Source: Neptuniibacter sp. (GTDB taxonomy: Bacteria > Pseudomonadota > Gammaproteobacteria > Pseudomonadales > Balneatricaceae). From it: DNA of 19,370 nt. The position numbers and the translations under genes were made by a program. The stretch covers positions 1 through 19,370 of the forward strand of contig JASBRM010000015.1 of NCBI GenBank assembly GCA_030149405.1, read 5' to 3'. Positions 1-7,722 of this stretch are shown here, one piece after another. Numbering within the stretch: position 1 is the stretch's first letter; each line of letters starts with the position of its first letter. Below the pieces are notes generated by a model. It ran no database searches and had not been told where the DNA came from. It worked only from the letters and a program-made list of their open reading frames with translations.

Positions 1-1
1 C

Positions 2-1075
2 CTGAGTAAGATCTTCGAAAATTTACAGATCCCGCAAAGCACGATGTATCAATTGCTGGAAGCCGATGTAAACGTGCTTGCTCTGGATAACCTGATGCCA
101 GGCCATACCCTGACTTTTGAGAAAAAGGATCAGGAACTTCAACGGTTTGAACTGAACTTTAATCTTGCGCATAAGGTCAGCTATACCCGCAAAGAAACCG
201 GCGGATTCGAGTTTGAAGAGGTTCACCTCGAGGGTAATTGGAAGGATGAACTGGTACAGGGTGAAATCTTCAATACATTTACCGGTTCCGGTAAAAAAGC
301 CGGTTTATCGTCCTGGGAAGCGCAAACCATCACTCAAATTTTTAAGCAACGAGTTGATTTCCGCAGGGACATCCAGCGCGGTGATAAGTTTGAAGTGTTA
401 CTGTCCAGACAATATGTGGATGGTGAAGCTACCGGAAATAACCGTATTGAAGCGGTTCGTATTTTGAACCGCCGCTATCACTACCATGCCTATCTTTTTG
501 AAGATAACTACTTTGATGAAAAAGGACGCAATCTGGAAAAAGCGTTCCAGCGTTATCCGTTTAATGGCAAATACCGCCAGTCATCAGGTTTTAACCCACG
601 CAGAAAACACCCGGTTACCGGACTGATCCGCCCCCATAACGGCACTGACTTTGCGATGAGAATCGGCAGTCCCGTCCGTACCACTGGCGATGGCATTGTA
701 AAACGAGTGGTTAAACATAAATACGCAGGCCTTTATGTCGAGATTCAACATGGCCAGAGCTACAAGACCCGTTATCTGCACCTGAGCAAATCCTTTGTAC
801 GTAAGGGCCAGCGCGTGAAACGCGGTCAAAAAATTGCGCTCTCGGGTAATTCCGGCCGCTCAACCGGACCACATCTGCACTTTGAGTTGCACGTGAACGG
901 CCGCCCGGTAAACCCGATGACAGCTAAGATTCCAATCGCGGTTTCCCTGACTGGCAAAAAGAAAAAGGCATTTCAGGCTCAGCTGAAAAAGTACATCGCC
1001 AAATTAGAAAAGCCAGCGGAGAAACAGCTGGCTTTGAATGAACAAGATAAGAACTCAACAAAATCGGCACTTTAA
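2..1075 (+). CDS. M23 family murein endopeptidase, MepM/YebA type (5' end outside window)
   Basis: This is the C-terminal 357 residues of a zinc metallopeptidase that cuts peptidoglycan cross-links in the periplasm. The frame is open from base 2, ahead of the first ATG at 44, and those residues look like the family's OapA/LysM-like start, so the true start lies to the left. The first half resembles the Csd3/OapA-like domain. The C-terminal M23 (LytM) domain has the zinc ligands: an HxxxD motif (HNGTD, bases 635-649) and HxH (HLH, 872-880), with RYLHLS between them. The tail is Lys-rich. The metal ligands are all present, so the enzyme should be active. Its stop codon directly abuts the stop of yicC on the other strand. 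The family call is secure; the substrate is inferred from MepM-like proteins. Confidence 0.88.
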   Translation: MSKIFENLQIPQSTMYQLLEADVNVLALDNLMPGHTLTFEKKDQELQRFELNFNLAHKVSYTRKETGGFEFEEVHLEGNWKDELVQGEIFNTFTGSGKKAGLSSWEAQTITQIFKQRVDFRRDIQRGDKFEVLLSRQYVDGEATGNNRIEAVRILNRRYHYHAYLFEDNYFDEKGRNLEKAFQRYPFNGKYRQSSGFNPRRKHPVTGLIRPHNGTDFAMRIGSPVRTTGDGIVKRVVKHKYAGLYVEIQHGQSYKTRYLHLSKSFVRKGQRVKRGQKIALSGNSGRSTGPHLHFELHVNGRPVNPMTAKIPIAVSLTGKKKKAFQAQLKKYIAKLEKPAEKQLALNEQDKNSTKSAL

Positions 1076-1939
1076 TTATTCGATATTCTGGATCTGCTCA
1101 CGCATCTGTTCGATCAGCACTTTCAACTCAACCGCGCATTGAGTTGTGTTGGCCACAATCGATTTAGAAGATAGTGTATTCGCTTCGCGATTAAGTTCCT
1201 GCATCAGGAAGTCGAGGCGGCGACCGATTGGACCTTTTTGTTTCAAGACACTGCGCACTTCCTGGACATGAGTGTCCAGACGATCCATCTCTTCATCCAC
1301 ATCAGCTTTCTGGGCTAACAGAGCAATCTCCTGTTCCAGACGAGTTTCATCCAGATCAGCCTTCAGCTCTTCCAATCGTTGAGTAAGGTTATCGCGCTGA
1401 TTCTGCAGGATCTGCGGCATCATGGTACGCACTTCAGTCACGATTTCACTGATTGAGTCCAGACGCTGGTTAATCAAAGCGGCTAGCTCAACACCTTCGC
1501 GACTACGGCCTTCAATCAGGTCATCCAAAGCCTGATCAAAAAGCGACTTGGCTGAATTTTTTACCAGATCCATATCCAGTTTTACATCCTGGAGGACGCC
1601 AGGCCAGCGCAGTAGTTCCAGAGGGTCCAGTGATTGGTGTTCCTTCATTAGCCCCTGCAGAGACTCAGCAGCCTGAATCACTTCTTGGGCATAACTTTCA
1701 TTAACCACCAGTTGCTGAACTTTAGCTTCAGGATTAAACCGCAGGGTGCATTCTACCTTGCCGCGACTCAGTGCTTTCCTGATTTTCTCACGCAAAGTCC
1801 CTTCCAGCTCTTTTAGGTTTTCCGGTAGCCTGAGGTGAGGTTCCAGATAACGATGATTCACTGATCGGATCTCCCAACTCAGTGATCCCCATTCGTGCTC
1901 CGCTTCCTGGCGTGCAAAAGCTGTCATGCTGCGTGTCAT
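1076..1939 (-). CDS. yicC: YicC family endoribonuclease
   Basis: This 287-residue protein matches the YicC family at both ends. It begins MTRSMTAFAR with the conserved WEIRSVNHRYLE stretch (YicC N-terminal domain), and ends with the DUF1732 signature GRRLDFLMQELNREANTLSSKS (about residues 239-260). The middle is rich in Glu, Gln and Leu and is probably coiled-coil. E. coli YicC has been described as an endoribonuclease linked to small-RNA turnover; the role here is inferred from that. Start: the ATG at 1939 gives the usual family N-terminus; a second in-frame ATG four codons later is less likely. It is divergent from rph, the usual gammaproteobacterial arrangement, with about 200 bases between them. 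Its stop codon is directly next to that of the convergent peptidase gene. Confidence 0.93.
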   Translation of the reverse strand: MTRSMTAFARQEAEHEWGSLSWEIRSVNHRYLEPHLRLPENLKELEGTLREKIRKALSRGKVECTLRFNPEAKVQQLVVNESYAQEVIQAAESLQGLMKEHQSLDPLELLRWPGVLQDVKLDMDLVKNSAKSLFDQALDDLIEGRSREGVELAALINQRLDSISEIVTEVRTMMPQILQNQRDNLTQRLEELKADLDETRLEQEIALLAQKADVDEEMDRLDTHVQEVRSVLKQKGPIGRRLDFLMQELNREANTLSSKSIVANTTQCAVELKVLIEQMREQIQNIE

Positions 1940-2083
1940 GTTGAAGTGTCTCTCTGTAATAAAAAGAAGTTACGAGGACATAGCTAACCGGATGCCCTTG
2001 TCTGACTAAGTGTAACAATTTAGGCCTATTGCACAACGTGTCATATGATACATTCTCGATTAAAATAGCGGGCAAGTTGAATT

Positions 2084-2112
2084 TTGCAGTCCGGTTAGGC
2101 CTTACCTAATCA
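2084..2112 (+). promoter_or_regulatory. Candidate sigma70 promoter for rph
   Basis: TTGCAG (2084-2089) and TAATCA (2107-2112) are separated by 17 bases and lie about 30 bases ahead of the rph start. An alternative is TAAAAT at 2061-2066 followed by a GC-rich discriminator, but it lacks a convincing -35. Seen by eye only; the yicC-rph intergenic region (1940-2143) should also hold a promoter for yicC. Confidence 0.3.
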
Positions 2113-2143
2113 GGGCTGATTACTAAATTGATAAAGGACAGGC

Positions 2144-2914
2144 ATGAGCTCTTCTATCTCTGAACAGTTGCAAAACCTTGGTATCAAGAAGCATCGCCCA
2201 AGTGGTCGTGAAAACGATCAGCTGCGTGAGGTTAAAATCACCCGTAATTACACCAAACACGCTGAAGGCTCTGTGCTGGTAGAGTTTGGGGATACAAAAG
2301 TACTTTGTACTGCCACTGTTGAGCGTGGTGTTCCACGCTTCCTGCGTGGATCAGGCCAAGGCTGGGTGACTGCTGAATACGGTATGCTGCCACGCTCTAC
2401 GACTACACGTAATGCTCGAGAAGCAGCCAAAGGCAAACAAGGTGGACGTACTGTTGAGATTCAGCGCCTGATTGGTCGTTCACTTCGTGCTGCTTTGAAT
2501 CTGAATAAGCTTGGAGAAAACACGATCACTCTGGATTGTGATGTTTTACAAGCAGACGGCGGCACCCGAACAGCTTCAATTACGGGTGCTTTCGTTGCGC
2601 TTCAGGATGCGATCAATGTACTGAAGCAAGACAAACATGGAGCTCTGAAGGGAGACCCGGTTGTGCAGGCTATTGCGGCTATCTCTGTTGGCATTTACGA
2701 AGGAGAGCCGGTTCTGGATCTGGATTATGCCGAAGACAGTAAAGCTGAGACAGATATGAATGTAATCATGACCGATAAAGGCGGCTTTATCGAAGTTCAG
2801 GGCACAGCCGAAGGCGCTCCGTATAGCCAGGAAGAACTGAACGCCATGCTGGATCTTGCTCGTAAAGGTACGGACACACTGTTTGAACTGCAGCGTCAGG
2901 CTCTGTCATCTTAA
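2144..2914 (+). CDS. rph: Ribonuclease PH
   Basis: RNase PH is a phosphate-dependent 3'-5' exoribonuclease that trims the 3' ends of tRNA precursors as a hexameric ring. The 256 residues carry the family's landmarks in order: [51 protein letters not shown], the phosphate-binding region [43 protein letters not shown] and ETDMNVIMT. Start: ATG 2144 follows AAAGGA at 2133-2138. There is no later start codon before RPSGR, so the protein has about 16 extra residues compared with the E. coli enzyme, which begins almost directly at RP[AS]GR. The extension is polar and uncharacterised. A hairpin terminator follows closely. Confidence 0.96.
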   Translation: MSSSISEQLQNLGIKKHRPSGRENDQLREVKITRNYTKHAEGSVLVEFGDTKVLCTATVERGVPRFLRGSGQGWVTAEYGMLPRSTTTRNAREAAKGKQGGRTVEIQRLIGRSLRAALNLNKLGENTITLDCDVLQADGGTRTASITGAFVALQDAINVLKQDKHGALKGDPVVQAIAAISVGIYEGEPVLDLDYAEDSKAETDMNVIMTDKGGFIEVQGTAEGAPYSQEELNAMLDLARKGTDTLFELQRQALSS

Positions 2915-2933
2915 GTTACAAGGACCAAAACAA

Positions 2934-2959
2934 AAAAAGGAGCCATCAGGCTCCTTTTT
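2934..2959. terminator. Bidirectional rho-independent terminator between rph and crc-like gene
   Basis: An 11-base-pair perfect stem (AAAAAGGAGCC / GGCTCCTTTTT) with a 4-base loop ATCA. It has an A run on the left and a T run on the right, so it can terminate rph on the plus strand and the crc-like gene, which ends at 2978, on the minus strand. Confidence 0.9.
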
Positions 2960-2977
2960 ATTTAAGTTATTATCTGC

Positions 2978-3748
2978 CTAATCGATATCATAATCGATGA
3001 TCAATGGTGCGTGCTCACTGAACTGAACATCGCGGAAGATCTGCGCATTCTTAATGTTTCTACGCAAATTAGCCGTTACGATCTGATAATCCAGACGTGC
3101 ACCTTCATTTAGTTTACGCGCACGGTTATAACCCGGCCACCAGGTAAACTGACGTTCCGCTTTATTAATCTGACGGAATGCGTCTACAAACCCCATTTCA
3201 TCAAACACTTCAGACATCCATTCACGCTCTTGTGGCAGGAAGCCTGAAACGGACTGGTTCGCATACCAGTTACTTAGATCTACAGTTTTATGGGCTGTAT
3301 TTGTTGTGCCACAGAAAATAAATTCTCGGCGCTTACGCAGGGTTTTATTCAAATGGGCAAGGAACCCTTCCATAAACCCTTCTTTTTCCTTTTGGGCTTC
3401 TTCACTTTTCAAGCCGGAAGGAAAACAGAAGGAAGAAACGCTGACATGCTCGAAGTCTGCCTGAACAAAACGACCATGCTGATCACAAAGTTCGAATCCC
3501 AGGCCGCTCATAATCGCTTTAGGAATTTCACGGGAATAGATCGCTACACCGCTGTAACCGTCTTCCCAGGCATCAAAGAAGTATGAATTATAGCCTTCTG
3601 GGTGATAACGCTCATCATCAAGCTGGTACTCTTTTGCTTTCAGATCCTGCAGGCACACAACATCTGCATCCTGTTGGACCATCCAATCAAAAAAGCCATT
3701 TTCTGTTGCTTGTTCAATACCTTGAGTATTGAAAGTGATGACGCGCAT
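2978..3748 (-). CDS. crc: Exonuclease III family protein, Crc-like (catabolite repression control)
   Basis: A 256-residue protein with the endonuclease/exonuclease/phosphatase fold. It is divergent from pyrE and close to rph, as crc is in pseudomonads. Crc acts with Hfq in translational repression of catabolic genes and is not a nuclease. The sequence supports the Crc reading: compared with E. coli exonuclease III, Glu34 corresponds to Asp35, Tyr109 to Cys108 and catalytic Asp151 to Thr148 (CGTTNTAH, where ExoIII has GDMNISP). Asn7, the RxD motif (Asp220) and the SEHAPL histidine (His246) remain. Crc-like stretches include VCLQD, SGLGFE, RKRREFIFCG, GFLPQEREWMSEVF and SEHAPLIIDYD. The start ATG 3748 gives the standard N-terminus MRVITFN. 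The main alternative is a divergent exonuclease III. The comparison rests on remembered family sequences. Confidence 0.78.
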   Translation of the reverse strand: MRVITFNTQGIEQATENGFFDWMVQQDADVVCLQDLKAKEYQLDDERYHPEGYNSYFFDAWEDGYSGVAIYSREIPKAIMSGLGFELCDQHGRFVQADFEHVSVSSFCFPSGLKSEEAQKEKEGFMEGFLAHLNKTLRKRREFIFCGTTNTAHKTVDLSNWYANQSVSGFLPQEREWMSEVFDEMGFVDAFRQINKAERQFTWWPGYNRARKLNEGARLDYQIVTANLRRNIKNAQIFRDVQFSEHAPLIIDYDID

Positions 3749-3889
3749 TGGTTACTTCCTAATCGAAACTTTCGCAGCTTAGAGCAATTCCACTGAAGCC
3801 CGATTGTATAGCTAAGTGAAGCAAAATGAAATTTTTTACTGATGATCAACAAAAGAACAACAAAAATGGAGGCAAACGCCCGTCGCTGT

Positions 3890-3895
3890 TAGAAT
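3890..3895 (+). promoter_or_regulatory. Candidate -10 element for pyrE
   Basis: TAGAAT followed by a GC-rich discriminator (AGCCGCG) lies about 38 bases ahead of the pyrE start. No good -35 is visible at the right distance. The 185-base region between the crc-like gene and pyrE (3749-3933) must carry divergent promoters. I see no leader-peptide attenuator with a terminator hairpin in it. Confidence 0.3.
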
Positions 3896-3933
3896 AGCCG
3901 CGTTTTTCATCCACCTTTTCAGCGGAGATTTCC

Positions 3934-4575
3934 ATGCAGGATTACCAACGTGATTTTATTGAGTTTGCGATTGAACAAAAAGTTCTCCGCTTTGGTCAGT
4001 TTACGCTGAAATCGGGCCGTACCAGCCCATACTTCTTCAACGCCGGTTTATTCAATTCCGGTAAGGCATTGGCAAAACTGGGCCGTTACTATGCGCAGGC
4101 CATTAAAGATTCCGGTGTTGGCTTTGATGTTCTGTTGGGCCCTGCCTATAAAGGTATTCCATTAGCGGCAACAACCGCGGTTGCGCTGTCGGACCATCAT
4201 GATGAAGATGTGCCGTACGTATTTAACCGTAAAGAAGCGAAAACCCACGGCGAAGGCGGTTCGCTGGTAGGTGCGCCTCTGGAGGGTGATGTCATGATCA
4301 TTGATGATGTGATCACCGCGGGCACAGCTATTAGAGAAGTTATGGAAATTATTGACCAGGCTGGCGCTAAACCTGCGGGGGTTGTGATCGCATTAAACCG
4401 CCAGGAAAAAGGCAAAGGTGAGTTGTCCGCCATTCAGGAAGTGGAACGTGACTACAACATGCCTGTGATCAGCATTGTCAGCCTTTCTGATTTGATTGAC
4501 TATCTGTCTGAGAAGGGTGATATGACAGAAGAACTGGAAGCAATTCGTAAATATCGAGAAGAATACGGTATCTGA
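3934..4575 (+). CDS. pyrE: Orotate phosphoribosyltransferase
   Basis: PyrE joins orotate to PRPP to give orotidine 5'-monophosphate in pyrimidine synthesis, as a cytosolic dimer. The protein is 213 residues, the same length as E. coli PyrE. Visible landmarks are [16 protein letters not shown] (about 23-38), [10 protein letters not shown] (69-78), the flexible catalytic loop [15 protein letters not shown] (99-113) and the PRPP-binding motif [13 protein letters not shown] (120-132). Start ATG 3934 is preceded by CGGAGATTTCC, a good ribosome-binding site. It converges on mshP with 20 bases between the stop codons. Confidence 0.97.
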   Translation: MQDYQRDFIEFAIEQKVLRFGQFTLKSGRTSPYFFNAGLFNSGKALAKLGRYYAQAIKDSGVGFDVLLGPAYKGIPLAATTAVALSDHHDEDVPYVFNRKEAKTHGEGGSLVGAPLEGDVMIIDDVITAGTAIREVMEIIDQAGAKPAGVVIALNRQEKGKGELSAIQEVERDYNMPVISIVSLSDLIDYLSEKGDMTEELEAIRKYREEYGI

Positions 4576-4576
4576 T

Positions 4577-4595
4577 CCGCCAACGTTCAGGGCGG
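4577..4595. terminator. Short hairpin between convergent pyrE and mshP
   Basis: CCGCC (4577-4581) and GGCGG (4591-4595) can pair in the 20 bases between the two stop codons. There is no proper T run on either side, so this is at best a weak or rho-assisted terminator. Confidence 0.3.
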
Positions 4596-5069
4596 TTACT
4601 GTGCTGCCCTGATCACTACCTTTCGGCTGGCTCCATCCAAGCCATTACCACCGCAGATTCCAGTACTTTCGATTGTCCAGAAATCTCCAATATCGGAGCT
4701 GACAGTTCGGTAAAACACCTCAGCACGGCACTGGTTTAATCCGTTTATAGTAAACGTTGCAGTTGACGCTGGCCCCGGCCAATAGTCATAAGCCGTAGGA
4801 GTACTCCCCACAGCAGCAGATGCTGTACAACCACTCAAACTGTTTTCCAGACAGGTAAGCTCAAGCTCAATACCCGTTTGGGCAGCAGTGATGGCCCTTG
4901 CTCCCAGAAACTCTTGCACGGTACTGCTTTGACTGGTCACAAAGAAGCGCGACATACCTGCAATAATCACAGCAAGAATCGTAATCACAAAAATAGCTGA
5001 AATCAGTCCTAATCCTGACTGTCTGACTGAAGGTTTCAACTGATATTGAGTATGGCGACTATGGAACAT
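4596..5069 (-). CDS. mshP: MSHA pilus minor pilin-like protein MshP
   Basis: Last gene of the pilus cluster, 157 residues from the start chosen. It has a pilin-like N-terminus: a basic leader ending RQSG, then a hydrophobic segment LGLISAIFVITILAVIIAG. Mature position 5 is Ser rather than Glu, which is common in MshP/PilX-like proteins and suggests special placement in the minor-pilin tip complex. The soluble part has several cysteines that could form disulfides. Start: ATG 5069 has an AGGTG ribosome-binding site 6-7 bases upstream; an upstream TTG at 5087 would add six residues but is less convincing. It overlaps mshO by 11 bases. The role in tip assembly is inferred from position and architecture. 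No mshQ follows. Confidence 0.8.
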   Translation of the reverse strand: MFHSRHTQYQLKPSVRQSGLGLISAIFVITILAVIIAGMSRFFVTSQSSTVQEFLGARAITAAQTGIELELTCLENSLSGCTASAAVGSTPTAYDYWPGPASTATFTINGLNQCRAEVFYRTVSSDIGDFWTIESTGICGGNGLDGASRKVVIRAAQ

Positions 5070-5946
5070 TACGCACCTGCACCTCAAACTGAATTCGAAT
5101 CTCTTCCTGAGTGGTATCTGAAACGGTTAACACCTGGTCCTGCACCAACAAATCAAACAGAACTATCGCATTTCGCTGCAAGGTTGCCTCAGAGTATCTG
5201 AATGTTTGGCTTCCACTAGGAGATATCACATCTGATGCCAACAGGGCTTTATTGGGCTCTGAAAGGGCATTTAATGTCGCAGCAGATGGCTGTGTTACTG
5301 AGAATGTGTAAGCACTGCCATTTTCACCCTGAAAACGATAGAGGTCTGTACCGACAAGGCAAAAGCTAACGGGCTCATCAATTATAAAATAACGAGCAGA
5401 GGGTGAATCGGCAGGAAACTGATGGGCAGCACCACCAAGAAAAGTAACAGTGACCGCTCCTGATGCCGGAGTGGGGTTTGGAGCTAGAGTGAGCCCCACA
5501 GCCAGTATTGGCGACACTATTGAATGGGTATCCGGTTTATAAATAGGATTATCTGCATGTACCTCATCAGATACATTAGAATCGATCGGATAAACTGCAA
5601 CCCTGCCACTGACAAACTCAGGTTCAACAGCATAAGCGACTGAATCAAAGCTGGTTGCGGCTGAAGCCGTGGGTACAGATAAGTACCGTGAAGCCGCTAC
5701 TGCAGGGACAAACTCAAGACAGGTTCCTGTGCCATCGACACGAATACTGTTAGGTAACGCATTTCTTACTTCCCGAGCCATACGCTCAACAGCGACTCGG
5801 GCTGCTGCTGATAACTGATCACGACGTTTCAGATCGGCATAACCTTGCATACTGGATGAAATAAATCCCACAGTAACCAGTGAAATAATACCCAGCAGCG
5901 TGATCACGATCACCAGCTCAACCAGGGTGAAACCTTTCTGTCGCAT
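5059..5946 (-). CDS. mshO: MSHA pilus minor pilin MshO
   Basis: A 295-residue type IV minor pilin of the large PilW/GspJ-like kind. The class III leader is short (MRQKG) with cleavage before FTLVELVIVITLLGIISLV; Glu is at mature position 5. The following segment RDQLSAAARVAVERMAREVRNALPNSIRV, typical of PilW/MshO proteins, leads into a beta-rich domain. In MSHA systems MshO is part of the priming or tip complex; that role is inferred here. The ATG overlaps the mshD stop by one base (TGATG), implying coupled translation. It ends with TAG. Confidence 0.9.
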   Translation of the reverse strand: MRQKGFTLVELVIVITLLGIISLVTVGFISSSMQGYADLKRRDQLSAAARVAVERMAREVRNALPNSIRVDGTGTCLEFVPAVAASRYLSVPTASAATSFDSVAYAVEPEFVSGRVAVYPIDSNVSDEVHADNPIYKPDTHSIVSPILAVGLTLAPNPTPASGAVTVTFLGGAAHQFPADSPSARYFIIDEPVSFCLVGTDLYRFQGENGSAYTFSVTQPSAATLNALSEPNKALLASDVISPSGSQTFRYSEATLQRNAIVLFDLLVQDQVLTVSDTTQEEIRIQFEVQVRNVP

Positions 5947-6503
5947 CAGTAACTCCCCTTTATTGCACTGAATACAACAGGCCCCTGACCTGTATTCGCT
6001 GGCGGAGTGACGGTTACCTGAATCCGTTTTAACAGGTCATTAGAACCGGAAAGGTAAGTGCTACCCACATAAGTGACATCTACTGCCACTGTGTAGTTGT
6101 CATATGCCTGCACCTGACCAATCAAACCGACAAACAAACCTACCGCGTTTTCATTGATGCCATGATAATCATCCACATCATCAAAGTTTTCACGACTCTC
6201 ACCATCTTTGCTGGTATATGGGCCGGATGAAGTCGTGACTCCAAATTCAGTCGCTTCAATTGAACATGAAGGTGTACAGGCACCCCCTCCAATAGGGGTA
6301 TTTTCATCAAAACGACGGGATAGAATCTCTTCAAGGTACGCCTGCCCCAGATACGCAACCTTGGACTGCCACATGACATCAGCACTATGACGGGCAATAT
6401 TACTCCAGCCAGAGATTGCTGCTACCAGAGCGATACCAATAATCACAATGGTGATCACCACCTCTACCAGAGAAAAACCTTTTTCAGCGACAGGTTTCAT
6501 CAT
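5946..6503 (-). CDS. mshD: MSHA pilus minor pilin MshD
   Basis: A 185-residue minor pilin with leader MMKPVAEKG, then FSLVEVVITIVIIGIALVAAISGW with Glu at mature position 5 and a PilV/GspI-like continuation (QSKVAYLGQAYLEEILSRRFDENTP). That stretch is characteristic of MshD. A CxxxC pair (about residues 76 and 80) could form a disulfide. Two adjacent ATG codons (6503 and 6500) are possible starts. The ribosome-binding site is weak and the gene overlaps mshC by 20 bases, so translational coupling is likely. Confidence 0.9.
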   Translation of the reverse strand: MMKPVAEKGFSLVEVVITIVIIGIALVAAISGWSNIARHSADVMWQSKVAYLGQAYLEEILSRRFDENTPIGGGACTPSCSIEATEFGVTTSSGPYTSKDGESRENFDDVDDYHGINENAVGLFVGLIGQVQAYDNYTVAVDVTYVGSTYLSGSNDLLKRIQVTVTPPANTGQGPVVFSAIKGSY

Positions 6504-7116
6504 AACTATACCCGGTCAGAGAAAGGCAGAATTCACCATTACTGTCCGTAAATGTAAGGCTGCTATCCACACGATCAGTAGCATCGTCTGGATCAGGATA
6601 ATCGCTGGCTTGAGCCAGATTAATATTCTCAACCACTTCAACCATGTCACCCAACTGGTTGTACATAATCACCAAATTGCCCCCGGTTCCCATAGAAACA
6701 GAACTACGATTCGGGCCAGACTCCAGTGAAACGTTATAACCTACAAATGCATTAACAATGAAAGGATCTGCTAATTGCCCGGGAGTAACATCATCAGCAA
6801 CATTTGAGTCAGTTGTATCAGAGTCGATCCGAAGTTGAATCTGCCATTGATCTGCAGCGGATCGTTCCAGAATCCAATACACGGAAGAGTCATGTTGTGC
6901 CAATGCCGTTTTCTGGGCGAGTTTCAGTGAACTAAGGATAGTGCTGCGTAAAGTGTAGGCCTGATAATCAGAGGAGCTTTGTAACCTAGGAAGAGCAACT
7001 GCCGAGAGAATGCCCAAGAGGATAATAACGACAATAATCTCAACCAGCGTGAAGCCACGCTGGTGAGATAAATAAGAACAGCTATTTTTGGAGTCAGATA
7101 ATAAATAGCTGCTCAT
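6484..7116 (-). CDS. mshC: MSHA pilus minor pilin MshC
   Basis: A 210-residue GspH/FimT-like minor pilin. The prepilin site is QRG before FTLVEIIVVIILLGILSAVALPRL, with Glu26 as mature position 5. The leader is unusually long (21 residues) if ATG 7116 is the start, and no strong ribosome-binding site precedes it. Two cysteines near the C-terminus (GEFCLSLTGYSYDETC) form the usual pilin D-loop disulfide. The gene sits 10 bases after the main pilin gene. Confidence 0.88.
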   Translation of the reverse strand: MSSYLLSDSKNSCSYLSHQRGFTLVEIIVVIILLGILSAVALPRLQSSSDYQAYTLRSTILSSLKLAQKTALAQHDSSVYWILERSAADQWQIQLRIDSDTTDSNVADDVTPGQLADPFIVNAFVGYNVSLESGPNRSSVSMGTGGNLVIMYNQLGDMVEVVENINLAQASDYPDPDDATDRVDSSLTFTDSNGEFCLSLTGYSYDETCR

Positions 7117-7126
7117 TTTGTATTAC

Positions 7127-7651
7127 TTAGTTATCTACAGTACCTGTAGTAGTAACATCACCTGTATCTGCTTCATAAACAATCGTACGAGCAGTGTTAC
7201 CACCGTTGGACGTATTATTTACACGGTAAGTAAAGGTACAGTCAGTACCTCCGGCTGCTGCAACGGAGTAATCGATTCCCGCTCCTGACGCAGTAGAAGC
7301 TACTGGACGGCTACCTTGCAATACATTATCCCAAATCTGAACACACTCAGCGCTCGAATCGATAGTGCTGCCGCCACCTGAAGCACCTGTAGGGTAACCA
7401 GTGCCATTTACTGCAACAGACGCTGAACCATCCAGCTCAATGTTTGCACCTGAAGCCGCGTTCTCAACTACAGCCTTAGCTTTAGCCAGAGCAACACCAG
7501 CAGCAAAACCGCCAGCAGCGCCTTCTACCGCAGCATTATGAGCATCGTCAGTTACATCAATAAAGCGAGGGAGTGCAACTGCTGCCAAAATACCTAACAG
7601 GGCAATAACAACTACCAGTTCGATAATCGTAAAACCTGACTGTTTTTTCAT
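7127..7651 (-). CDS. mshA: MSHA major-type pilin (MshA/MshB)
   Basis: The main fibre subunit candidate, 174 residues from ATG 7651. That start has GGAAGG as ribosome-binding site and gives the classic short leader MKKQSG, cut before FTIIELVVVIALLGILAAVALPRFIDV. The longer frame would only add ten residues upstream. The soluble part is rich in Ala, Gly, Ser and Thr, as expected for an exposed pilin. It has two cysteines (AECVQIW and TDCTFTYR) bounding a likely D-loop, and the MSHA-type Cys-x-x-Ile-Trp pattern. Vibrio loci carry two such genes, mshB then mshA; here there is one, so either name could apply. A 71-base gap upstream, the largest inside the cluster, holds TATAAA (minus strand, 7678-7673), a possible extra promoter for high pilin expression. 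Confidence 0.88.
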   Translation of the reverse strand: MKKQSGFTIIELVVVIALLGILAAVALPRFIDVTDDAHNAAVEGAAGGFAAGVALAKAKAVVENAASGANIELDGSASVAVNGTGYPTGASGGGSTIDSSAECVQIWDNVLQGSRPVASTASGAGIDYSVAAAGGTDCTFTYRVNNTSNGGNTARTIVYEADTGDVTTTGTVDN

Positions 7652-7722
7652 GGGACCTTCCGCCTTAAGTTTTTTATACAATTGTTTGATTTTTACAAAG
7701 TTTTAAGCCGATGTATAGTCTG

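Noticed and set aside
3749..3933. pyrE attenuator with leader peptide
   Set aside because: No leader frame ending next to a GC-rich hairpin with a T run was found ahead of pyrE.
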